Assembly: GCA_037044905.1 (NCBI GenBank)
Contig: JBAOKB010000146.1
Coordinates: 1 to 64,000 of the forward strand
Direction of reading: 5' to 3'
DNA from: Hortaea werneckii
Lineage: Eukaryota > Ascomycota > Dothideomycetes > Mycosphaerellales > Teratosphaeriaceae
Length of the DNA stretch: 64,000 nucleotides
Of the stretch, positions 10,622-21,826 are shown piece after piece. A model generated the notes under the pieces. It worked only from the letters and a program-made list of their open reading frames with translations, was not told the DNA's origin and searched no databases. Each line of letters opens with the position of its first letter. Position 1 is the first letter of the stretch. The position numbers were made by a program, and so were the translations under genes.

Positions 10622-11476
10622 ATGTCGACCGCCTCCAAGCACTCGCCTCTGCTGGCTTTGCCGAAGGAGCTACGTCTGATGATCTATGACGAGCTCTTCA
10701 CACCTCTCATCCAGCGACCGGAGCACTTCGACACTTACGTTCTGCCTTCTGAATGGCCGAAGATCGACTTCACTCCTTACAGAGCACTGTCACTCACGTG
10801 CAAGGAAGTGAAGGAAGAAGCGACGACGCACTTCGATGGGCACTTCTTGGGCGATGTCATGGTCTTTTTCGATAATGTGGCCAACCTCGCAAGCTTCTAC
10901 TTCAAGATCGAGAATACTCGTAGTTGGGAGAGGCTTGCAAATATCAGGGCATGTTTGCACACACTGCCTCACGGTATCGAAGGCCCCATAGCTCCGGAGA
11001 CAACGATGAAACCCGCCTTGAGCCCTGTCCATTTGCAAACGTATGGTTGTTGCTTTGCCATGATTGTCTGCAATAACCACGCACCTTCACAGGCACCAGG
11101 ATGGGATTGCACTAGGGGTCATTCAAGCCAGGGCTTACTCGTTGGTGGCGATGACCTGGATACGTCCCCCAACCTCAGCTATAGCACGCGTGGTAGCGCC
11201 AAAGTAGTGATCTCGCGAAGGATGAGTCGGAGCGGATCACCTGCAAAAGAAATTCAGCCCATCACTCGAGAACTTTATACCGAATGTCGGACTCATTATG
11301 CCGAGGTCGTCGTACCTATTAGCTGTCTTCGGGGGCATGAGTGGGTATTGCTACCATACAGCTCTGAGAGGCAATGTGTGCTGGTTGAGAAGAAAAAGCA
11401 CACAGGGGATTGCTTATGGCCAGGCACGAAAAAGTGGGAGCAGGAACTGAAAGAGAAATACGATTTGGATGCTTGA
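10622..11476 (+). CDS. 2EXR/F-box-like hypothetical protein
   Basis: A single exon encoding 284 residues. The N-terminus carries the LLALPKELRLMIYDELF signature seen at the start of fungal 2EXR and F-box-like proteins, followed by LTCKEVKEEATTHF, the usual second helix of such proteins. These families are numerous in filamentous fungi and mostly uncharacterised. A true F-box would recruit substrates to an SCF ubiquitin ligase, but the downstream substrate-binding repeats (LRR or WD40) are absent, so that role is not shown. The middle has no motif I recognise. The C-terminus is charged (KKWEQELKEKYDLDA). No signal peptide or membrane segment is seen, so it is probably intracellular. Confidence 0.75.
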   Translation: MSTASKHSPLLALPKELRLMIYDELFTPLIQRPEHFDTYVLPSEWPKIDFTPYRALSLTCKEVKEEATTHFDGHFLGDVMVFFDNVANLASFYFKIENTRSWERLANIRACLHTLPHGIEGPIAPETTMKPALSPVHLQTYGCCFAMIVCNNHAPSQAPGWDCTRGHSSQGLLVGGDDLDTSPNLSYSTRGSAKVVISRRMSRSGSPAKEIQPITRELYTECRTHYAEVVVPISCLRGHEWVLLPYSSERQCVLVEKKKHTGDCLWPGTKKWEQELKEKYDLDA

Positions 11477-12621
11477 ATAGGCTTTTGATTCCCGTATAAT
11501 TGCCAGCACACTCAAACTGACGATTAAATTGGCAAGGATTTGTTCAACGCCCCGGAAGCTTTGGCGGACGTGCTGCTGTCTAGATCAGAATCAACAGATT
11601 TTGGACGTCCTATCACAATCACGCGAAAATCAGTGGGGGGAAGATTATGGGTGACTTGAGAAGCACCAGTACTTGTCGAACCTGGGCAAGAATCTAGGAA
11701 TTCTTTGGAATTTGGCCCTACGGTCTGTGACAAACACGGAGGGCACTCAGATACTTGACATGAATTCAGAGAATATTAGGCTGATTATGTAGACGGACCA
11801 AGCACGATTCTCCTCCTCCTCCTCTTCTCACAATCCAAGCGGTCCACATCCACCTCTGCACGCTCCTCAATCATAGCCCGTAAATCCTTCTTCCCACAGC
11901 AGCCAATATACTGACAAGGCTTCGAGCGCTTGGAACGTGTTCCATAACAGCAACTGTTGGCCCGTAACTCCGCAATCAGCGTCAGTACCACTAGCCTTGT
12001 AACGTATCAATCAGCTCCAATGAATATCGGCTCTCTGCCAGTGGCAAGCATATCAAAACAACCACAACCACCAAGCGGAAACCCAAACGAAACCGGCTTC
12101 CGCAACAGCAACCTTTCGAGTTTCCGATGGCAGATGCGCAGTAGAAAGCGCAGGGAGACAGGACCATAGCCATCCCTCCAGGCGTCACTTCCGCCAACGC
12201 GAAACCCGGCACAATATTGAACTGATGACTGATGAAGGCTGAACCCTACCTTGTTAGCCGGCAAGTAAAAAAAAAAAAAAAAAAAGAACGCGGAAAGGCA
12301 CAGCTAAAGCAAAAAGACGCGATTTTGCCCAACAAGAACGGCGACCATGCGCTCCCTCTCCTTCAACACTCTAAGTCTTACAGGTCATTTCCTTTCACAT
12401 GAGAAATCGGTATGTCACACGTTTGCGCTCTGCGAAGCCGCTCGATAACTAGCTGTAAGCCGGACAAAAGCGCTCAAGACACTGGATCGTTATAATAATC
12501 TGCACACATACAGTATTCTTCTCCTTCCCCACCTTAGTTAATCTTGTTGGCCAACACCCGCTCCGCAGCGTATCAACTACAATCCCCTCCGATCAAAAGA
12601 GAGGGAGAAACATCAATCACC
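11477..12621. other. Intergenic, with a possible small Cys-rich gene on minus
   Basis: Mostly non-coding by appearance. On the minus strand the stretch 12212-11785 holds two short open frames. One contains NSKGCCCGSRF; the other, beginning near 11960, contains SCCYGT, PCQYIGCCGKK and a basic tail before its stop at 11785. They could be exons of a small cysteine-rich protein, but no clear splice pair joins them. A run of 19 A lies at 12267-12285. Confidence 0.3.
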
Positions 12622-14854
12622 TCATGCGTCAGCACCATGCCGTCTTCCCGCCGCATCATCATCGTCGTCCTGCTGCGGTGAAACCCCCTCATGAGAAGGT
12701 CTCGAGACCCCCTCCTCGCTCTCGCGCGCAGTATTCGTGCCGGATAAGCGCGCCTGTGCTGCGCCCTCGAGCGCGCCTTCGGATGCAAGGGCTTCCTGCC
12801 GCATCTGCGCATCCGATTCCCCTCCTTCTTCGTTGTTCTGCGGGGCTGGGACGCTGCCGCCGCCGCCGCCGCCGCCGCCGACGGCGGAGGCGACAGCAGG
12901 AGGGAGGGGTCCGTCCTCGTCTGTGTCCAGCTGGTAGAGGTAGGTTTCCCAGAGCTCGATCAACTGTAAGGGAAACAATATGTGTTAGTCTTTTTTTTTT
13001 TTTTCCCAACTCCTCAGAGGATCGGGGGAAGGGGATTTCGATGATGATGATGATGATGAGAAGAACTTACCTCTTTCTGCGCCTCAATGGCACTCTCCAG
13101 AAAAGTCTCGACTCCGCTCTTGAAATCCTCGACCTTCTCGCGCTCGAACCGCTCCAGCTCGCCGCGCATCAGTCGACCGAGATCCTCAAACAGCACTCGC
13201 GCGGCGTTGACCCGGCGCTCGCCCTCGCCGACCTCGGCCTGCATCTGCTGCAGCCGATCCTGCTGCGTGCGCCCAGCGCGGAGCAGTTTCTCCTGCTGCT
13301 TTTTAATCTCCTGTAATTTGGCCTCGGCCGAGTGCCAGGAATGATAGGCCTTCTGGCGCTGCTCGAAGGCCTTCTTCACGGACCCGATTAGCCGGATGTA
13401 CTCGTCGATCACGATGCCGAGGGTCAGGATGTCCTGCATGGCCTGGCGCGAGTAGAGCTCGTGGATGCGGAGCTGGATGTCGCCCAGGGAGTCCAGGGGG
13501 CCGGAGAGGGAGGGGGAGAGCTCGGCGCTGGCGAGGTGGTGCAGGGAGGTGGAGAAGTCGCCGCAGGTTTCGGCGAGGGACTTGCGTTGCGCCACCACGG
13601 TGTCGGTGCTCTTCTGCAGGGCTTTGAGTTGGTTTTCCAGCGCGTCGAGGTAGATCCGCCGGTCGTGGAACCAGTCGTCGTGCTCGATGAATTTGCCGCT
13701 GCTGCCGGCGCCGCTGCCGCCGCCTCCGAGGCCAAGGGAGCTCATGAAGCCGCCTGCACCGCCGGATGGCTTGCTGTCTAGGCCGAGTAAGGGATCGCGC
13801 GAGCGGTCTCGGTGCTTGATGTCCACGTTGAAGGTTTCGCTTTCGAGGAAGGTCTTGAGGTCGGCATCGTGCTGTAAGACGGGATGCGCGGCGATCTTGT
13901 TCAGCATGCGCTCGAGGGCCATGCGACGGCTCTCGATGAAGTTCTGCTCGAAGCGGCCCACCGCTTGCTTTTCTGGTGGTGGGGCAACGATGGTGCCTGG
14001 ATTGTTCTCGTGCAGCCGCTCGTACAGCCAGAGGAAATCGCGATACCGCCGGGTGACGGTGAAGGAAGGGTTGACGTAGGCTTTGGACGTGGTGCGGGTG
14101 ATGACGGAGTAGACGGTGTGGCTGCTAGCGGCGTTGCCGACGGTATGGGGGTCACCAACGGTAATGGAGAAGGTGGGTTTGGCGGCCTGCTCGACGGGTT
14201 GTGATCGTGGCGGGCGCTGGCCGTGCATGCTACGAGCGCTGCCATTGAGACTGGCTCCATCTTCGCTCTGATCACCGCTCCGAATGCTGCTGGCGCCACC
14301 ACCGGTGCTAGGACGGCTCGGGGCACGTGTGCGATTAGGCAGCTCTTTGACGGGGGGTAGTGGTGCCGCAGGTTCAGGTTCGGGTTCGGGGAGGGAAGGT
14401 TCCGCTCCCAATGGGCCTAGGGGACCCATCGAGTCATCGTCGAGCGATTCGAGCGTGGTACTCTGGGCGAGATTGACATTGTGTCGGCGGGGCCCGCGGG
14501 TCTTGGAGGCAGTCGGACGGGAGGTCACGGGGGGCGGAGGGGAGGCGGGTTCGGCGGGCTGTGACGGTGGTGCATTGTCTGAGCAGTCCATGTCAGAACT
14601 ACGCGACGGCGATGGTAGGCGAGCATTCTTAGTGTTTACCTGTCTGGGCTTCCTCGCCGGCTTGTGCCAGGTTGTGGTTGCTTTGCGAGCGACTGGGGAC
14701 ATCTAATCGCAGGCTGTCAGTTGCATGTTGACGTGGTTGCTTCGTTGCTTGCGGTATTCCGGGTCAGGATGGGATGCTTACCGTCCCAAGGGCTTCCGTC
14801 TTCATCCATAGCGGCGCTCCACGGATTCTCCGGTGCAGCAACGCGAGCGGCCAT
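12622..14854 (-). CDS. VPS5: Sorting nexin Vps5 (retromer PX-BAR subunit)
   Basis: Three exons: 14782-14854, 13071-14692 and 12622-12963, giving 678 residues. The first intron ends at CCCCAG just inside an apparent downstream ATG, so the true start is the ATG at 14854 (MAARVAAPENPWS). After a disordered Pro/Ser-rich 190 residues comes a PX domain (about 199-317, with RRYRDFLWLYERL and the basic RRMALERML segment that contact PI3P). A Vps5/BAR coiled-coil domain follows (about 360-565). The acidic C-terminal tail (566-678) includes a run of eight Gly encoded by a GCC repeat and a DDDDDA stretch. Vps5 pairs with Vps17 and tubulates endosomes so that retromer can return cargo receptors to the Golgi. 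The tail is longer than I expect for the family. The second intron holds a run of 14 T. Confidence 0.9.
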
Positions 14855-15926
14855 GGTGAGAGAGAGAGAGAGTCTGGAGAGGGCTATATGCAAGTATACC
14901 TTAGGGTATACCTTAAGGTTCACTCGAGCTTCCCAAGCGATCCGCTGCGGACGCGGCAGCTCGGCGCGGTGGATGCCGAGCGAGCGAGCAGGATGACGAC
15001 GGGGAGGTTGATGGGCTTGTAACGCTTGACAATCAACTTCAATCGTGCAATGGACGAGCGACTGGTAGTGTATACCTAGGAACCTAGGTCTTGCAATGCG
15101 CCAGCCCGTATGATTGAAGTGCCAATCTGTCGTCAGGTCACGGACGCCGTCAAGCCACACCACATCTCTCTCCGCCTCATCTCCTGCGCCACCCGCTCAC
15201 ACCTGTAACACGACAGGTACAGTATGTATATCACTACTGCCTAGCTATCTCCCACAACAAGGGAGCATCACTGCCTCCTAGGGCCAAGATGGCGAATGTG
15301 TACCGCAGCAGCGACCGTCACGTGAACCGCACAACACACACTGAGACTTCTTACATTGGTGGGATGGCTAGTCCACTACTCCGACTATCTACCCATGGTA
15401 TGGCCACCACCTGGAGTGACACAGACGATGCTCCATCGGATGGCCGCGTAGCGCCGCGAATGGCCCATCTGACCATATTTCTTGGATCCTTGCGCGTAAC
15501 TTCCTATCTTGTCCTGGCTTCGTCTCTTCATGTATCGCGAAAGACTACCAAACATTGATAGGCCTGCCCCGCCAAGAAACTTATGGTCAGGCCTTGCTCT
15601 CGAACTCTTTGCAAATGGACTGTATCTCTGGCGAACAGCGTCTAATAGTGAAATGCCAGAGTAGAATGGTCCTACGACAACCTCACCCAGTAGGTACAAA
15701 CGGAAGGAGATGCGCTATTAAGCCCGCATGCCTTGTCATGCAGGTATGCATTCCTTCGGTGAAATTACAGCCAAATAAATCTCTCCCACTCGTGTCCACT
15801 TCACCTTTGTTTGTTGTCTTGTTTGCCGTTCCTTTGCATCCGCAGTTGCAGATTTCAACGCTCGCGATCCTCTCTTCTGCTACCCAGTCCAGACAGAATC
15901 TCTATAGCGAGCCACTGTTGCTGAAC
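14855..15926. other. Divergent intergenic region between VPS5 and the AT-hook gene
   Basis: No gene is supported. Near 14893-14917 there is a doubled TATACCTTA with a short inverted repeat, and at 15074-15089 a perfect inverted repeat ACCTAGG-AA-CCTAGGT. The open frame of the AT-hook gene extends back to 15555, but it has no conserved-looking content before the ATG at 15927. Confidence 0.5.
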
Positions 15927-18747
15927 ATGGCGCCCAAGAAACGGGCAGCGACCACTAACACGGCCTCAAGAACGAAGGTGTTGAAAGCAGCGATTCCTTT
16001 GCGTACTTCGCCGCGCAAGACAAGGCCTTCTAGGAAGAAGACTGAAGCCGAAGAGACTATTGATATTCCCGCGCCCTCTAAAGTCACCAAAGCAAAAGCG
16101 ACACCTCCGAAGACGAAGACGCCGATTGAAAGCAAAGCGGCCAAGAATGCTAAAGCATCACCAGCCAAAAAGGAAAAGAAAAGCGTCAATGGTCTTCCTC
16201 CGTCTAATGAAGCCAAAGTGGAGCCACAGAAGCCAATCAGGGCCGCTAAGAAGTCGGGCGCCACTCGCACTCAGAAGACGTCCCCTGGAAGGAAGAAGAG
16301 TATTGGGGAAGCGGCTTATCGGCCGGAGATCGATGAGGATAAAGATGAACAGGACGAGATCCTGGGGACGCAGAAGACCAAAAAGAAGGCCACGAAGGAC
16401 TCTGATGCTGTCACTTCTCCTCCCAAGAAGAGGGGACGACCTCGAAAGAATGCGGAAGTAGGAGCTGGAGAGGAAGTCTCCTCGCCACCGAAAAAGAAAA
16501 CTCGACGACTGCCGGATCAAGGGGTCGGTGTTGCTGAGGTATCGCCGCCCAAGAAAAGAGGCAGGCCGAAAAAGGAAACCTCAATTGAGATCGCGCCAGC
16601 AGAGACTACTGAAACTCTACCAAAGCGCAGAGGCAGACCGCCGAAGAATGCCTCGGCAACAACATCTTCAACCACGAAGAAAGAGACAGCTGAGGCGAAA
16701 ACAAGTGCCCCTCAACCGAAAGGCCGTGCCCCGTCTAAGACCACAAACCAGCGTCCAACCCCACCGCACTCGCCTCCCAAACCCACCAAAGCAGCCCCAA
16801 CAAACAAACCCCCCAGCCGAACAACCCGCTCAGTCTCCCCAACCAAAGCAAAACAACCGTCCACAACCGACCACCACCCGGCCCTGAACCGCGCCGCCGT
16901 AACTGCCGCGTACAAGTACCTCGGCCTCCCTCCCCGCAAAGCATGGGGTCTGCCCGACACCGCCATTGCGACTGCTTATCGCGATCGACTTTCCGAGGAC
17001 GACGACGTCCAGAGAGATGACCTCCGCGAGGCGCTAAAGGCCATCGCTTACGCGCGTAGCAGTGCGACGTTAGCAGGTTTGGTCCGGGAGGGTGGGCATC
17101 GGTCGGAGGCCGTGCAGCGGTTGTTGGCGAGGAGTCCCTCGAGAGCGGCCTCGAGGAGTATGAGTCCTGCGGAGAAGAAGAAAGGCGGAGGGCTGAGGCG
17201 TGGGCGTGTGGGGTCTGCTAGTAGTGAGGGGTTGGGTTTGCCGAGGAAACGGGAGAGTGAGGTCGTGGGGGGCGAGGAGTGGACTGATAGTCCCGCGAAG
17301 AAGGCCCGGAAGGGTTCGATGGGTGGGGGTTTGGCGCAGTCGCGTGGTGGGTTGGGTGGGAGGACTTTTAGTGTGGGAGGCGTGAAGCAGAGTATTGAGG
17401 CTGGGGATGGGAGGGGCGGGAGTCCATCGCCGGGGAGGGAGAGGAGTCCGAAGTCGTTGTCGCCGGCTAGGAGGGTCCGCGGTTCTGATCAGGCGGGCGA
17501 GATGTCGAGGTCTGCGTCCCCGGCGCGCCGTGGAGCGGTGCCTCGAATGGGTTCAGTGTCGGCACGAGCAAGCCCTGCGAGAGGCCGCAGTAAGAGCCCG
17601 GGCACGCAGGCGTCGAAGGCGAGTAGTCGGGCTCGATCGAAAAGTGCTGGGCCGGGAAAGAATTACGGTGAACTCAATGAGCACAGCATACCCTCTCTTT
17701 CTGCATCTGCCCCTAGTCCATCTCGAGCTAGTCGCAGGAGCCCTAGCCATGAGAGATCCAACACCGAGCCTGCGCTACAGTCGAAAACTCGCAGTCCCCC
17801 AACCACTGCCACCGCCAGCCAATCGACAAGAAAACCGCGCCGCCCTCCCTCAAAGTCTCCCACACGCAAGACAGCCAACCGACCACCGCCTCCCCCTCCC
17901 AACTCGCGCACCGTATCCAACACCACCCCATCGGAAAGAGTCCAAGTCATCCCCAAAGACCAACCCTCAGCCCAAGACCGCGGACCCGTGCACTCCTCCA
18001 CGAACCCCCAATTCATCCCCAACAACGACCCCCACCAACGACCCAACCCATTCTTCGAAACCATGCCCGCGCCCGAAATCTGGCACCAGCGGATGCCCTC
18101 CTTCTTCCCCTTCGGCGAGACGCCGTACCTCGAGCGCGTGAACAGTCGGCAGATCGAGGAGGATTTGGCTTATGGTTAGTCCCTTCCTTTTTCTTTTTCT
18201 TTTCTTTTCTTCCCCTCTCTCCCCTCTCCCCTTCTGTCCTTGTCACAACCCCTGCGCCCCCCCCCCCCCCCCCCCCCCCCCAACCCCCAAAAACCATTTC
18301 CCTTTCTAGGTCTGAGTGAACCGAGTAATGTTTTCTTTTTTTTTTATTGCGCTTGCTGACTAGACTGGATACACAGACCACTCCACGAAACCCTCCGAAG
18401 CCCTTAGCCCGGAGAAGTCCACGACAGCAGCAGGAGGAGGACGAGGGGGAGGAGGGATCCTAGAACAGGCCGGACAGGCCTTGGCTCGGATTCGGGACGT
18501 CTTTAGTCCCAAGCGGACGACGGCTGAACAGTCGTCATCATCGGAGAATGTGGAGAAACCTGTTCCGGATCCCTATGATCCTGTTTTTGCGCTGCCGAGG
18601 GTGAGGGAGGAAGATGTTGAGGCTTTTATGAGGGGGGCGGGGAATGGAGATGAGGGAAAGAGTGCGGGGATGGCGGCGACGGGGCTGAAGAGACGGGTTT
18701 CTGCTGGGAGTAGTGCTGGGGGTTCGCGGAAGCGGAGGAAGAGTTAG
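15927..18747 (+). CDS. AT-hook chromatin-type protein
   Basis: Two exons, 15927-18174 and 18377-18747, give 872 residues. The 202-base intron has donor GTTAGT and acceptor ACACAG; the upstream CTGACTAG is a likely branch point. The N-terminal third is Lys/Pro-rich with three AT-hook cores: KKRGRPRK near residue 168, KKRGRPKK near 210 and KRRGRPPK near 232. These bind the minor groove of AT-rich DNA. A compact folded segment (about 318-390) reads AYKYLGLP, then LREALKAIAYARSS. It resembles the small helical module found in fungal ubiquitin-specific proteases, although no catalytic domain is present. The rest is Ser/Pro/Arg-rich (many SPAR and SPSR pairs, candidate phosphosites), ending in a basic KRRVS and RKRRKS tail, probably nuclear localisation signals. 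The role is inferred as chromatin binding; I do not recognise an orthologue. Confidence 0.75.
18257..18281. repeat. Run of 25 C inside an intron
   Basis: An uninterrupted C25 tract lies about 80 bases after the donor of the AT-hook gene intron. Such tracts are length-unstable, can form G-quadruplex or i-motif structures and are hard to sequence, so the exact length is uncertain. Confidence 0.9.
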
Positions 18748-18883
18748 GGGTACTGAGGGGTGAATTCGTGGGATCTGCGGACGGTTGCTGATTTGGCAAG
18801 ATCTGGATGGAGGGAAATGGGGGGTTTGGTTCAGTTTGCTTGATGTAGCATTGATATATTACTATTTACAAAAAACTTAATGT

Positions 18884-20608
18884 CTAGTTATCCTTCAAAA
18901 TCTCACTCGCAAATTTACTCCTCGCTCTTATCTTCGGGCCGAAGAAGACCAAGATCCACGGCACGACGGTCAGAAGCGCAGCGAAGCCTCCGAGGAAACT
19001 CCCCGCGCCTTGGTAGGTCATGGCGTTGAACATCTGGCGCGTGAACAGCGGGAAAGCGCCGGCGAGGGCATTTCGACAGAAACTTTGTGCGGCGAGGGCG
19101 GAGCTGGCGTATTTGTGGTAGGTGTCGGCCAGGTAGTTGAAGACGGCGAGGTAGATGCTGAAGATGCCCATGGTTGCGCAGCCGACGGCGAGAGCGGGTA
19201 CGATCCAGTGGATGTAGGAGAATTGCGTCCAGCCGAACCAGAAGCAGCCGATGGGGAGGAGCGCGCTCTGGATGCAGGAGAAGTATAGTCGGCCTTCGGG
19301 GCTGTTGAGGAAGCCTCGTCGCTTGTCGCTTGCGAAGCGGCGGGCGAGTTTCTCTTGGTAGATGCTGATGACCGTGCTGATCATGGCGCCGACGGAAATG
19401 GCAGTGAAGACGGCATCGGCTTCCTGCAGGTTGAAGTTGTAGTTTGTTCGGAAGACAAGCGGGATGGCTGAAAACATCAGATATAAAATCGCCCAGCTGA
19501 AGCTGATCCAGAGCGAGAAGAAGAATACCACAGGCTCGGTGAAGAGGAGGTGGAAGGGGCGGTACAGGCTAACCGTGATCATCTTGCCCAGACTTGCACG
19601 CTCTTCATCTGACTTGACTTTCCACCGTATCCGCTGCGGAACAGTCTTTGTGGGGTCTTGTGTGGGCATCATCATGCCGTAGTAGCCGTGTCCCTCAAGA
19701 GAGTCGTACCACTTGTTGAGCGCCTTGGCTTTTCGTGAAAGTAGCACCGAACCTCTCGTCTCTTTGAAGAAGAAAACAATGAAGACAATGACGACGCCGT
19801 CGACAATGACTTGTAGATAGAAGATCCAACGCCAGGTGGTGTTGTGGGCGATGAAGCCGCTAATCAGCGGACCCAGTCCAGTGCCCACTAGCGCGGCACC
19901 AGCGAACAGTGCCATTGCAGTGTTGCGATTCTCAGCACGGTAGATGTCGCTAACCACCCCTCCAACCATCGTACTGAAAGAAGAGCCCGCGCATCCTACC
20001 AGAAACCGTGCGACGAGCATCCCGGCAAATGTAGGAGTGACCGCGCAAACCACTTGGAAGACGACGAAAAGAATGCCAGTTACGACGAACATCGGTCGTC
20101 TGCCTTGAATCTCTGAGAACGGCGCTAGGACCATTGGAGCAATGGCGAAACCGCAGGTGAAAATCGTGATGCCGGTTTCTGCTGCGACCTCCGAGATGCC
20201 CCATAGCTCAGTCATCTGGTCTATACCTGCAGAGTAAGAACCAGCTGTGTAGGCGGTGAACATCGTGGCTGTAACAGAGATCCAGGTGAGAATCGCTTTG
20301 CGCTTGGGTGACCAATCGAACGGCGACTGGTATTTCTTCAGATTCGGGCATTCTGGTGGCGGGGCACGGCTGTCGTCTGAACTTGCTGAGGTCGCTAAGT
20401 AGGCTGGAGAAGGCGTCTCGGTCTCGAATGTGAGGTAATGCCATGTGATCTCGGCGTTGGCGCTGAGTCGCTCAGTCGGCCTGTCGCCACCCCAAGAGTC
20501 CTTCTGAGGCCGCTTCTCTCGCTCATCCTGTTCCAAGTCGGGGTTCGAGGGCTGGTTTATCAAGTCATCTGGCTCGGGTGGCAGCTTGATCTCAGGATCC
20601 GCGGACAT
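18884..20608 (-). CDS. MFS transporter, DHA1 type (drug/polyamine H+ antiporter)
   Basis: A single exon of 574 residues from the ATG at 20608; an open extension to 20746 lacks a likely start. A hydrophilic N-terminus of about 125 residues precedes twelve hydrophobic segments. The family marks are visible: GRRPMFVV after helix 2 (motif A), LVARFLVGCAGSSF in helix 4, and GTGLGPLISGFIA in helix 5 (the antiporter motif). The central cytosolic loop carries KVKSDEERASL. This arrangement is that of the fungal DHA1 group that includes polyamine and multidrug exporters in the plasma membrane. The substrate cannot be read from sequence. It is convergent with the AT-hook gene, with only 136 bases between the stops. 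Confidence 0.9.
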   Translation of the reverse strand: MSADPEIKLPPEPDDLINQPSNPDLEQDEREKRPQKDSWGGDRPTERLSANAEITWHYLTFETETPSPAYLATSASSDDSRAPPPECPNLKKYQSPFDWSPKRKAILTWISVTATMFTAYTAGSYSAGIDQMTELWGISEVAAETGITIFTCGFAIAPMVLAPFSEIQGRRPMFVVTGILFVVFQVVCAVTPTFAGMLVARFLVGCAGSSFSTMVGGVVSDIYRAENRNTAMALFAGAALVGTGLGPLISGFIAHNTTWRWIFYLQVIVDGVVIVFIVFFFKETRGSVLLSRKAKALNKWYDSLEGHGYYGMMMPTQDPTKTVPQRIRWKVKSDEERASLGKMITVSLYRPFHLLFTEPVVFFFSLWISFSWAILYLMFSAIPLVFRTNYNFNLQEADAVFTAISVGAMISTVISIYQEKLARRFASDKRRGFLNSPEGRLYFSCIQSALLPIGCFWFGWTQFSYIHWIVPALAVGCATMGIFSIYLAVFNYLADTYHKYASSALAAQSFCRNALAGAFPLFTRQMFNAMTYQGAGSFLGGFAALLTVVPWILVFFGPKIRARSKFASEILKDN

Positions 20609-21826
20609 GGTCGTGAGCAGGCCAGCGCAGTCTAGCAGCGTGCGTGCTGGGACGCATTTGAGCCAAGGAAAAGAAAACTTATATAGATCTTCGCAGAGAA
20701 AAAGAGTCACCGATGTAGCACCAGCATGATATTGTAGGGCGTGCACAGTTCACATTCAAACCGAGAACGGTACTGTACTGCCATTAGCTGCCGTCTTTTG
20801 TGGACTGCCTCTTACTTCCGGACGTATTCCCGGACGACGGGATGCGATGTCGAAGGTTTCTCCGCAGCAACTGGCAGGGTGACTTCAATGGCGCGCGTAT
20901 CAATTTACCCAGAATTTCGACGCAGCATTTTCATGGTTACACCTGAACTTCCTGATGAAGGACTTTCATAGCGTTCAAGGAAACCACCATCAACAATCAT
21001 GACCTGCATCTTGTCCCAACAATGCGAAGATGTCCGATGTCGTCTGAAACGTGAAACTAGGGGAGGCGGAAAGTGCGCGGCACGAACGGCCCATCTACGA
21101 TTTTGATGGAGTCATCCAAGCTGCTGGGCTCGCTGGGCCCAACCTTCGCCCGAAACTCGCTCGCGGGGTGCTGACTGGTCGCCGCTGACTTATCTAATAG
21201 CATTCAGCCCAGTGGCTATTCGCAAAGACGGCCCTTTGTTGTCCTACTACTGTACGTGTTGTCTTGACTTGACTTCATCGTTGTAGATGCGAGTTGCGGA
21301 CGCTGCATGCCCTGGTGAGATTGCCAAGGTGTCTGTCTCCTTGGCCGCGGAGGGACAACCAAGAGACGGGATCAAGGACAATCGCATGTTGCTGAAGACG
21401 CTCGATGTGCAGAGGCCATGGGGAGACATGAGCAAGTGACAACAGGAAATTTCTCGCTTTTGCAACAAACGACGTGCACAGCTTCATCGCCTTCGCCCAT
21501 GTTTGAGGAACTTCACTTCACTTTGCTATGGTCTGGCTTGGCAGCATGTGACAATTGACGCAAGGGTCCAAACATCCCACCTCCAACCCCACCTCGCCCA
21601 CTAACCCCAACTCGACAAATTGCGTGCTCGCGTTGATTTCTCACATTCACGCCACTTTGGTTAAGCCGACTGTCCTTACAAAGCAGCTTTCTTTGACACT
21701 CAGCGAAGTTAGGACCCACCGACAGCTTCAGATTTTCTGCTCGCGACGTCAGCCTCAACTACTCTCTCTCATCTCCAATCAGCCTACCAGATACAGAAGC
21801 TCATCACTTAACACCACAACTTCACA
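20609..21826. other. Divergent intergenic region, MFS transporter and peroxiredoxin
   Basis: No gene is supported. CT-rich sequence just before the peroxiredoxin start (CTACTCTCTCTCATCTCC near 21758) is typical of a strongly expressed fungal promoter. Confidence 0.5.

Noticed and set aside
14639..14680. Extra intron in the Vps5 N-terminus (GTAAACACTAAG to GCGTAG)
   Set aside because: Only about 41 bases, and its removal would put a stop codon in frame.
14880..14920. TTAGGG within TATACCTTAGGGTATACC as telomere-like sequence
   Set aside because: A single unit inside a short inverted repeat, not a tandem telomeric array.
20530..20545. GGGGTTCGAGGGC resembling a tRNA B box
   Set aside because: No matching A box or cloverleaf at the right spacing; it lies inside the MFS transporter coding region. 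No other tRNA-like signals were found.
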